A stretch of 6,756 nucleotides of DNA from Caryophanales bacterium UBA1424 (GTDB lineage: Bacteria; Bacillota_I; Bacilli_A; RFN20; CAG-826). The stretch spans positions 7,246 to 14,001 of the forward strand of contig DCUC01000020.1 in assembly GCA_002329705.1 (NCBI GenBank), in the 5' to 3' direction. Under the pieces are notes generated by a model. The model was not told the DNA's origin, ran no database searches, and saw nothing but the letters and a program-made list of their open reading frames with translations. The translations under genes and the position numbers were made by a program. Positions 1 to 4,927 of the stretch are shown here, one piece after another; within the stretch, counting starts at the first letter, position 1; every line of letters begins with the position of its first letter.

Positions 1-828
1 ACATCGACCATCCGCGTCGTCTCCTCAAAAGGCGTGGATTATAAAAAGACTATGCACCGCGTCAATATCGAGGCCATCCCCTCTTATGACGGCGCGGACG
101 ACAGAGTCGAACTTTACCGATACCTGACTTATTCCAAAATCGATTTTGATGTTCTGAGGGCTGACGCCAAGGCGGCGTTAAGCGACGTGACAAACCGCTA
201 TGCGGCCAAAGCCATCAAAGATATTACTAAAACAGATGTCATTTTAAGAGACGAAGATGTCAAGAGTCTATTTGAAAGCCTGATCGAAGATTATTCATAT
301 GATTCGGTTTACCGTAAAAATACCGATAAAGTTATCGGCGACGCCATTCAAAAAGATGTCACCGGTGAATATCTCGATATCAATCTCAAGCCATCCTCAA
401 AAGCTGATGGCTTTGATCGCGACGGCGTTTTGCTCTCACCGACGAACATTATCGAAAAAGGCGTTATTACCAATTATTACGGCTCGAACCAATATGCTCA
501 GTATCTCGGTCTCAAACCTAGTGGCTTGCTTGCCACCATCGCTGTCGGAAAAGGCAAAACAAGCTACGAGCGCATGAAGAAAAAACCGCATCTGGAAATC
601 ATCGCCCTCTCCGGCATTCAAATTGACATGTACTCGCACTATATCGGTGGAGAAGTCCGTCTCGCCGTTTATTTCGACGGTAAGGAATATCATCCGGTTT
701 CCGGCTTTTCCTTCAGCGGCAATATCGAGAAGTGCCTCTCAGCTTTAGTTATGTCTAAAGAAACAACTGTTTTGCAAGGATACGAAGGGCCGAAATATAT
801 CTTATTGAAAAATATGGAGATTTTGTAA
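1..828 (+). CDS. TldD/TldE (PmbA)-family protein, C-terminal part
   Basis: The frame is open from base 1 to the TAA at 826-828, giving 275 visible residues; the true start lies left of the window, and the GTG at 34 is only an internal codon. The family has a tell-tale stretch in which an acidic-glycine motif (FDRDGV, bases about 412-429) is followed by IIEKGVITNYY, then a YAQYLGL element and a GLLATI segment, with a late SGFSFSGNIEKCL block. These match the C-terminal domain of TldD/TldE. TldD carries an HExxxH zinc site roughly 65 residues before the acidic motif. The corresponding stretch here (bases about 220-300) has no such motif, so this resembles the TldE/PmbA half, which is non-catalytic in the known TldD-TldE heterodimeric protease. 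The paired tldD gene is often adjacent and would be expected upstream, outside the window. Family assignment is fairly sure; the TldE-like status is inferred from a partial protein. Confidence 0.8.
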   Translation, partial: TSTIRVVSSKGVDYKKTMHRVNIEAIPSYDGADDRVELYRYLTYSKIDFDVLRADAKAALSDVTNRYAAKAIKDITKTDVILRDEDVKSLFESLIEDYSYDSVYRKNTDKVIGDAIQKDVTGEYLDINLKPSSKADGFDRDGVLLSPTNIIEKGVITNYYGSNQYAQYLGLKPSGLLATIAVGKGKTSYERMKKKPHLEIIALSGIQIDMYSHYIGGEVRLAVYFDGKEYHPVSGFSFSGNIEKCLSALVMSKETTVLQGYEGPKYILLKNMEIL

Positions 829-859
829 TTTCCCATTCTACTTTCTAAAAGTCATTTCT

Positions 860-886
860 TTGTCTGCGAAAATAACCTGATATTAT
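860..886 (+). promoter_or_regulatory. candidate sigma-A promoter for the SWIM gene
   Basis: TTGTCT at 860-865 and TATTAT at 881-886 are separated by 15 bases, slightly short of the preferred 17. The -10 matches consensus at five of six positions. It would start transcription near 893, about 25 bases before the ATG at 918. There is no clear terminator after the upstream TldE-like gene, so read-through is an alternative. Confidence 0.35.
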
Positions 887-905
887 TGAATATGAAGATT
901 AGAAC

Positions 906-912
906 GAGGTGG
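906..912 (+). promoter_or_regulatory. ribosome binding site that decides the SWIM start
   Basis: GAGGTGG lies five bases upstream of the ATG at 918. The upstream in-frame GTG at 909 falls inside this Shine-Dalgarno sequence and therefore is very unlikely to be the initiation codon. Confidence 0.75.
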
Positions 913-917
913 TTAAT

Positions 918-1346
918 ATGGGAATTATTTCATCTGCAAGTCGCAACTCTCTTTGGAGAGGTTATGACTATTTCGTTGGAAAGCGAGTCCTGTCATTCAC
1001 CAAAATTAGCGATTTTGAATATTCCGGAATCGTTAAAGGTTCGCAACAATATCACGTGACAATTGATGTTAATCATTCAAGAAAATCAACTTGTGATTGT
1101 CCTCTTGCTAAAGACAAAAGAATCGTTTGCAAGCACAAAGTGGCTCTTTTTTTCGCTATTTTTCCACATGAGGCAGAGGCTCTATTAAAACGAGCCGAGG
1201 AATACGAAGAAGAGGAAGAAGAACGTCGCGAACAGCATGTCGAAGAAATACGTCAGGAAGTCTTTAAACTTTCAAAAGCCGAACTTCGCGAGAGATTAAT
1301 CAATGCTTTGTTGGCACTTGAAGAAAATAAAACGGATTACTATTAA
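918..1346 (+). CDS. small SWIM zinc-finger protein
   Basis: I start this at the ATG at 918, giving 142 residues. Residues 59-73 contain CxCx9CxH (C59, C61, C71, H73), the signature of the SWIM zinc finger, a fold used for DNA or protein binding in MuDR-type transposases, SWI2/SNF2-linked proteins and many small bacterial proteins. The region before it (about 10-55) looks like the short beta-rich segment that usually precedes a SWIM motif. After it comes a very acidic and basic stretch rich in EEE/ERR (about 87-112) that should be a charged helix or coiled coil, then a short amphipathic tail. In many genomes SWIM proteins sit beside SNF2-type helicases; none is visible here, so this is an orphan. 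There is no transposase domain. Its role is unknown; nucleic-acid or protein binding is an inference from the family. Confidence 0.8.
   Translation: MGIISSASRNSLWRGYDYFVGKRVLSFTKISDFEYSGIVKGSQQYHVTIDVNHSRKSTCDCPLAKDKRIVCKHKVALFFAIFPHEAEALLKRAEEYEEEEEERREQHVEEIRQEVFKLSKAELRERLINALLALEENKTDYY
1318..1346 (+). promoter_or_regulatory. weak candidate promoter for the structured leader
   Basis: TTGAAG at 1318-1323 and TATTAA at 1341-1346 are spaced by 17 bases, each matching consensus at four of six positions. The -10 would overlap the end of the SWIM gene and transcription would begin near 1353, just ahead of the structured leader at 1370. A second -10-like TATACA at 1360-1365 has no good -35. Read-through from the SWIM gene is equally possible. 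Confidence 0.25.
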
Positions 1347-1369
1347 TTTTTGCCGATTCTATACATTTT

Positions 1370-1463
1370 GGAGTAGCAAAGTTAATCGCTAGACATCCGC
1401 GCTTGGCAATTGACTTTTGGCATCCGCATAAGTATATTTATGGCTACGGGAATGAAGTACTCC
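1370..1463 (+). promoter_or_regulatory. candidate riboswitch aptamer (three-way junction)
   Basis: By hand I can fold this stretch into a closed three-way junction. P1: GGAGTA (1370-1375) pairs with TACTCC (1458-1463). P2: nine pairs between 1378-1386 and 1409-1417 with one G-U, continued after a mismatch by GCTA (1388-1391) with TGGC (1404-1407), leaving a 12-nt loop. P3: CATAA (1427-1431) pairs with TTATG (1438-1442), possibly extended by TCCG (1423-1426) with CGGG (1447-1450). An intrinsic terminator follows at 1490-1532, and then the start of an ion-antiporter gene. Aptamer, terminator, then transporter gene is typical of riboswitches, and ion-sensing classes are known upstream of Na+/H+ antiporters. 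I do not recognise the consensus of any named class. The 5' GGAGTAGC recalls yybP-ykoY RNAs, but their conserved 3' part is missing. The fold is seen in the sequence; ligand sensing is inference. Confidence 0.5.
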
Positions 1464-1489
1464 CATCGTTAATCGAAAACCGCATTGTG

Positions 1490-1532
1490 CTGATGACTTC
1501 TACGAATTATTTCGTGGTGTCATCAGTTTTTT
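1490..1532 (+). terminator. intrinsic terminator ahead of the antiporter remnant
   Basis: CTGATGAC (1490-1497) pairs perfectly with GTCATCAG (1519-1526). After a small internal loop, CTACGA (1500-1505) pairs with TCGTGG (1512-1517), leaving a six-base loop. Six T residues follow at 1527-1532. It lies 34 bases before the antiporter ATG and well past the SWIM stop, so it can end SWIM transcripts or act as a riboswitch expression platform. Its 5' arm can alternatively pair with 1454-1467, which would act as an antiterminator. Confidence 0.85.
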
Positions 1533-1565
1533 ATTGAAAGACACCCGCGAATAACGGAGGACAAT

Positions 1566-1844
1566 ATGCTATTGGCCCTCTCGCTTATCATTCTTCTTGG
1601 CTTTTCTTTTTCTGAGATCGCCTTTCGCGTTAAGCTGCCGCGCATCGTAGGTATGTTACTAGCCGGAGTTGTCCTTGGGCCTTTCGTTTTAAATCTTATT
1701 GCTCCACAAGTATTAGAGATTTCACTTGATCTCAGGCAAATTGCCCTCGTCATCATCTTACTTCGCGCCGGCCTTTCTTGAAATATAATAAGAAATGGCG
1801 GCCGATTACTAATTGAGCGAATTATTGTTATCAGCTTGTTCTAA
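1566..1844 (+). pseudogene. cation:proton antiporter (CPA/NhaP-like), N-terminal remnant
   Basis: The intact part runs from the ATG at 1566 (GGAGG at 1556-1560, five-base spacing) to TGA at 1779-1781, 71 residues. It has a hydrophobic N-terminal helix, then LPRIVGMLLAGVVLGPFV, then the LRQIALVIILLRAGLS segment. These are the first three membrane segments of monovalent cation:proton antiporters of the CPA1/CPA2 group, which are normally about 400 residues or more and exchange Na+ or K+ for H+ across the membrane. After the TGA the same frame continues NIIRNGGRLLI, which resembles the continuation expected after RAGLSL in this family, so the TGA looks like a TTA (Leu) codon changed at base 1780. 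A second stop, TAA at 1842-1844, ends the recognisable part and the rest of the gene is absent. A 71-residue product could still be made, but transport function is not expected. A sequencing error alone cannot explain it, because the remaining roughly 300 codons are missing. Confidence 0.8.
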
Positions 1845-1849
1845 CAAAT

Positions 1850-1864
1850 TTAGCGTAACGCTAA
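1850..1864 (+). repeat. short perfect inverted repeat
   Basis: TTAGCG (1850-1855) and CGCTAA (1859-1864) form a six-pair stem with a three-base loop just after the second stop of the antiporter remnant. There is no clean T-run after it, so it is a poor terminator. The rest of 1845-1982 holds no gene I can support. Confidence 0.35.
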
Positions 1865-1982
1865 TATTTCGAATACAACAAGTAAATATTGGTTTTATGT
1901 TCATATGAATAACGGATTTGTCGCCCCTTCTTTTATAATAATCACTGCATCAATCTATTACGCGAATTTTTATAGAACAAAT

Positions 1983-1993
1983 GGAGGCGCCTC
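1983..1993 (+). promoter_or_regulatory. ribosome binding site inside a palindrome
   Basis: GGAGG at 1983-1987 stands six bases before the ATG at 1994 and supports that start. Bases 1984-1993 (GAGGCGCCTC) are a perfect ten-base palindrome covering most of the Shine-Dalgarno site and the whole spacer. Confidence 0.6.
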
Positions 1994-2203
1994 ATGGGTA
2001 CAGAAACCAAATATATGGTTATAACCGCCGAAAGTTATCCCTATGGCTGGGAGACAAAATACTTTTACCTGCCGGTGAGGGTGGGCTTTAAGATTGGCGA
2101 TGTCATCACCGCGCATAACGGCAAACAGTATCGTGTCATCGATGGCAAGACGCAAATGCGGTTTGAAGATATCGATCTGGATAAATACGTGTCGTTTGAA
2201 TAA
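1994..2203 (+). CDS. small hypothetical protein, 69 residues
   Basis: I do not recognise a family. The start is well supported by GGAGG six bases upstream. The protein is soluble, with no membrane segment or signal peptide, no cysteine, and many aromatic residues. It reads as a run of short beta strands: YMVITAES, TKYFYLPVRVGF, then KIGDVITAHNGKQYRVIDG, ending in an acidic FEDIDLDKY. The 'IGD.I...G..YRVI' pattern is typical of small beta-barrel folds in which a strand-turn-strand follows a GD turn, but this is only a resemblance. The gene stands alone between the antiporter remnant and the SDR operon, with a weak terminator after it. It could be a local gene of unknown function, or one that was once downstream of the antiporter. 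Confidence 0.65.
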   Translation: MGTETKYMVITAESYPYGWETKYFYLPVRVGFKIGDVITAHNGKQYRVIDGKTQMRFEDIDLDKYVSFE

Positions 2204-2232
2204 TTCAAGAAAAGAATGTAAATCGTTATAAG

Positions 2233-2257
2233 GCGAGTTCTTACTCTCGTTTGTTTT
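2233..2257 (+). terminator. weak candidate terminator after the 69-residue gene
   Basis: GAGT (2235-2238) pairs with ACTC (2243-2246) around a four-base loop, with one further flanking pair possible after a mismatch, followed by TTTGTTTT at 2250-2257. The stem is short, so efficiency is doubtful, but position and T-rich tail fit the end of the small gene. Confidence 0.35.
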
Positions 2258-2285
2258 GACATCAGCCAGCAGACGCAATCATTAT
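2256..2285 (+). promoter_or_regulatory. candidate promoter 1 of the SDR-CPBP operon
   Basis: A perfect TTGACA at 2256-2261 is followed after 18 bases by CATTAT at 2280-2285, four of six consensus matches. Transcription would begin near 2292, about 53 bases before the ATG at 2345. The -35 lies in the T-rich tail of the preceding hairpin. Confidence 0.45.
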
Positions 2286-2314
2286 TTCCCAAACTACAAT
2301 TATTGGCGGCCTCT

Positions 2315-2323
2315 TGCTATAAT
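2315..2323 (+). promoter_or_regulatory. candidate promoter 2: extended -10 of the SDR-CPBP operon
   Basis: TGC-TATAAT is a perfect -10 hexamer (2318-2323) with the TGn extension, which can compensate for the lack of a good -35 at the right distance. Transcription would begin near 2330, leaving a leader of only about 15 bases before the ATG at 2345, or about 30 before the ATG at 2360. Confidence 0.5.
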
Positions 2324-2344
2324 TTAGACGTCGCAGCATAAGAA

Positions 2345-3349
2345 ATGAACGAAAGTAAAATGAAGGTTTTAGTCACGGGCGGGAATGGTTTTCTCGGCAG
2401 TCACATCGTTAGAATTCTCCTCGAAGAAGGCTACGAAGTCCGGGCTTTTATTTTAAAAGGCACACCGAGAGACACAATCGCCGGAATCGCTTGCGAAATT
2501 TATGAAGGCAATTTATTAATACCCCAAGACATTGAAAACGCTCTTGAGGGCTGCGATTATTTAATTCATACAGCAGCCATTACCGATGTATGGCCTACCA
2601 AAAACCCCTTTTCATGGAAAATCAATTACGAGTTGGTTAAAAACATCGCCTCAATCGTTCAGAAAAAAGGCATCAAAAAATACATTCATGTCGGCACTGC
2701 GAATTCGTTTGGCTTCGGATCGCCTAACGAACCGGGAAACGAAGAAAAACCTTTTAACAGCGGCAAATACGGCCTCGACTACATCACTTCCAAGAAAGCC
2801 GCTCAAGATTTTTTGCTAGGTGAAGCTAAAAAAGAAAACGGACTGCCTGTCGTCATCATCAATCCGACATTCATGATTGGTGAAAACGACACGAAACCCG
2901 GACCGGGAGAAATGATAATTTCGGTGATTAAGCGAAAGGTACCCGGATATGCGGCGGGAGGCCGAAGTTTTGCTTCTGTTAAAAATGTTGCTCGCGCTTG
3001 TGTAAACGCCATTGACAAAGGACAAGTTGGCGAGTGCTATATCACCGGCGGAACCAACCTTAACTACAAACAATTTTTTACGCTTGTAGCCGAGAAGGCC
3101 GGCGTTAAACCGCCCAAGGTCTTTGTGCCAACATTTTTAGCTGTCATCTTTGCTGCTTTAATGCAATTAATCAGTAAGATGAGAAACAGAAAACCTCTCT
3201 TGAGCGTAACAATGGCAAAAATGTCGGGAGACGGACATTATTACTCTTCCTTAAAGGCGGCGCGCGACCTCGATTATGTTCAAACCGGTCTTGATAAGGC
3301 CCTGGCGGAAGCATTAGAGTGGTATAAGACGCATGGTTATCTCGATTAA
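2345..3349 (+). CDS. extended SDR: NAD(P)-dependent epimerase/dehydratase, dihydroflavonol-reductase / HpnA-like
   Basis: An extended short-chain dehydrogenase of 334 residues, the usual family length. The Rossmann motif is GGNGFLG (12-18). The catalytic Tyr-Lys pair is Y146xxxK150, with T118 in the place of the usual Ser/Thr. INPTFMIGENDTKPGPGEMI (172-191) and the later GECYITGGTNL stretch match the layout of dihydroflavonol-4-reductase-like and hopanoid-associated sugar epimerase proteins, which act on a hydroxyl or keto group with NAD(P). The substrate is not deducible. A hydrophobic segment at about 260-277 may touch the membrane. The start is uncertain: ATG 2345 gives five extra residues, ATG 2360 gives the more typical MKVLVTGG beginning, and neither has a strong Shine-Dalgarno site. 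It is the first gene of a tight operon, with a five-base gap to the next SDR. I see no hopanoid genes here, so I do not use the hpnA name. Confidence 0.85.
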   Translation: MNESKMKVLVTGGNGFLGSHIVRILLEEGYEVRAFILKGTPRDTIAGIACEIYEGNLLIPQDIENALEGCDYLIHTAAITDVWPTKNPFSWKINYELVKNIASIVQKKGIKKYIHVGTANSFGFGSPNEPGNEEKPFNSGKYGLDYITSKKAAQDFLLGEAKKENGLPVVIINPTFMIGENDTKPGPGEMIISVIKRKVPGYAAGGRSFASVKNVARACVNAIDKGQVGECYITGGTNLNYKQFFTLVAEKAGVKPPKVFVPTFLAVIFAALMQLISKMRNRKPLLSVTMAKMSGDGHYYSSLKAARDLDYVQTGLDKALAEALEWYKTHGYLD

Positions 3350-3354
3350 GAATT

Positions 3355-4170
3355 ATGCAAAATAATAATTTAGTTAATAAAGTTGCAATCATTACTGGAG
3401 GTGGCAAAGGCATCGGCCGCGAAACCGCGAAGTTGTTTGCCATGCAAAAAGCCCAAGTGATTATCACCGGACGCGGCGAGGCGGCCTTGAAAGAGACGAC
3501 CTCGTTAATAAACGCACAAGGCGGAAGATGCGAATACTTTGTCGGCGATGTGACAAGCGAAGATGACTGCCGAAGAATTATTGCAGCGGTGTTTGAAAAG
3601 CATCAGCGCATTGACGTTTTAATCAACAACGCCGGCATGAGCATGCGCGGTTTATTCGAAGATACGGACTTAGCGTTATTTCACAAGATTATCGCCATCA
3701 ATTTTAGCGGCGCGGTCAATATGACCAAATTGGCTTTGCCAAAGATTATTGAAAGCCAAGGAAGCATTTTGTTTGTTTCAAGTCTTTCGGGGCTTAAGGG
3801 TCTCCCCGGCATCGCTCCATACGCGACGGCGAAGATGGCCCTCACGGGCTTCAGCGAATCATTGCGGGCGGAAGTGCATCGCCATCACGTTCATGTCGGC
3901 ATCATCTATGTCGGCTTTACGGAAAACGACGAAAACAAGCAAATCTATACAGCAAAAGGAGAATTATTAACCCTTAAGCGTGACAAAAACAGCGATACTC
4001 AAAAAGGCGTCGCGCGCAAATTAATGCGAGCGGTCCAAAAGCGCCGGCAAGTCATGTATCTCACCGCGGCGGGAAAGATTGCCAATTTAATGTATCGGAT
4101 ATTCCCCAGATTGTCTGGTTACCTCATAAGAAAATACGCTATGAAGAATAAAGGATACAAATCAAAATGA
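3355..4170 (+). CDS. classical short-chain dehydrogenase/reductase
   Basis: A 271-residue classical SDR. The cofactor motif is TGGGKGIG (14-21), NNAG is at 91-94, and the full catalytic tetrad is present: N116, S143, Y156 and K160 (YATAK). R40 after the second strand favours NADP(H) over NAD(H). The protein is a soluble oxidoreductase acting on an alcohol/ketone pair, substrate unknown. The C-terminal extension (about 215-271) is basic with hydrophobic patches (KIANLMYRIFPRLSGYLIRKYAM), similar to membrane-associated SDRs of the 11-beta-HSD1 / DHRS7-like type, which suggests a lipid-like substrate; that is inference. It starts five bases after the upstream SDR stop without a good ribosome binding site of its own, so translation is probably coupled. 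Its TGA stop overlaps the next gene's ATG. Confidence 0.9.
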   Translation: MQNNNLVNKVAIITGGGKGIGRETAKLFAMQKAQVIITGRGEAALKETTSLINAQGGRCEYFVGDVTSEDDCRRIIAAVFEKHQRIDVLINNAGMSMRGLFEDTDLALFHKIIAINFSGAVNMTKLALPKIIESQGSILFVSSLSGLKGLPGIAPYATAKMALTGFSESLRAEVHRHHVHVGIIYVGFTENDENKQIYTAKGELLTLKRDKNSDTQKGVARKLMRAVQKRRQVMYLTAAGKIANLMYRIFPRLSGYLIRKYAMKNKGYKSK

Positions 4171-4904
4171 TTTTCGCTCAAGCTCTCGACTTTTCATCCT
4201 TGCTAAACGAAGAGATAGTTGCTTTGATTATTTATCCGTTGCTCTACCTGACCTATTATTTTGCCAGTGACTTTCCAATAATTAAGAAATTCAGAAACCG
4301 ATTTGGCGAAACAAAAGACAATTTTGAACAATCGGTCTATTTTCGCCGCTCGTTAGGGTTTGTTCTTCTTGGTCTGATTCCATTTTTTGTCACCCTCTTT
4401 TATTTTCAAAATCCGCTTGGCGATTATGGACTCGGTCTTCCGTCGGGCGAATACGCCCTTTGGTGGTCATTAGTTCCGTTAGCGGCCGTGCTCGTCGTCA
4501 GTTTCGCCCTTCCAGGTAATAACATCGATCTTTCTTATTATCCTGAGGTTCGCAAGCCCGAGTGGACGTTAAAAAGGACAGCCATCAATGCGGCTTTTTG
4601 GGCTATCTACTTACTGGGATACGAGTTCGCTTTGCGTGGCATGTTATTTTACACGACGCTTTATGCTTATGGTTTATGGCCGGCAATTGCCATCAACAGC
4701 GCGATCTATGCCCTCATCCACATTTTTAAAGGTCCGAAAGAAGCTTTTGGAGCTTTCTTTTTAGGAATTCTTTTGTGCTTGATAACATATTATACGAACT
4801 CGATTTGGGCCGCTTTTATTATCCATGTTGTGATGGCGGTCGCTAATGATATTAAGGCCGTAAATGCTGCTAAAAAAGTCAATAATTCAGCAAAAAGTCA
4901 ATAA
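4167..4904 (+). CDS. CPBP-family (CAAX protease-like) intramembrane protein
   Basis: A 245-residue polytopic membrane protein whose ATG overlaps the SDR stop (ATGA, 4167-4170), so it is translationally coupled. Hydrophobic segments fall at about 17-33, 63-80, 98-115, 140-150, 170-184, 194-209 and 213-226. CPBP motifs are recognisable: YEFALRG (E153, R157) for motif 1, YALIH (H185) for motif 2, and IH220VVMAVAND for motif 3. The common motif 1 is EExxxR; here the first Glu is Tyr. Motif 3 often has HxxxN; here the fourth residue after the His is Ala, with N227-D228 further on. A CPBP branch with a single Glu and a GSIW...IH...A...D ending does exist, so activity is still possible. The family includes CAAX prenyl endopeptidases and bacteriocin-immunity proteins; the substrate here is unknown. 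The last residues come from a tandem duplication. Confidence 0.8.
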   Translation: MIFAQALDFSSLLNEEIVALIIYPLLYLTYYFASDFPIIKKFRNRFGETKDNFEQSVYFRRSLGFVLLGLIPFFVTLFYFQNPLGDYGLGLPSGEYALWWSLVPLAAVLVVSFALPGNNIDLSYYPEVRKPEWTLKRTAINAAFWAIYLLGYEFALRGMLFYTTLYAYGLWPAIAINSAIYALIHIFKGPKEAFGAFFLGILLCLITYYTNSIWAAFIIHVVMAVANDIKAVNAAKKVNNSAKSQ

Positions 4905-4909
4905 TTCAG
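4873..4909 (+). repeat. perfect 18-nt tandem repeat (period 19) at the CPBP stop
   Basis: AAAAAGTCAATAATTCAG occurs at 4873-4890 and again at 4892-4909, with one base between. Because the period is 19, not a multiple of three, the second copy is read in a different frame, and its TAA (4902-4904) becomes the stop of the CPBP protein. Confidence 0.95.
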
Positions 4910-4927
4910 TAATTTTTAATATACTTT

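Noticed and set aside
1370..1463. yybP-ykoY (Mn2+) or tetrahydrofolate riboswitch, because of GGAGTAG and GCATCCGC fragments.
   Set aside because: The order and the conserved 3' parts of both classes are missing, and the GGAGTA here is used up in P1 pairing, unlike yybP-ykoY.
1779..1781. TGA read as tryptophan (Mollicutes code), making the antiporter intact.
   Set aside because: TGA is used as a true stop at 4168-4170 with a classic ATGA overlap, the family expects Leu not Trp here, and another stop follows at 1842.
1905..2021. A 38-codon frame (MNNGFVAPSFIII...) with a hydrophobic stretch between the antiporter remnant and the small gene.
   Set aside because: It has no ribosome binding site, overlaps the start of the well-supported gene at 1994 in another frame, and shows no family resemblance.
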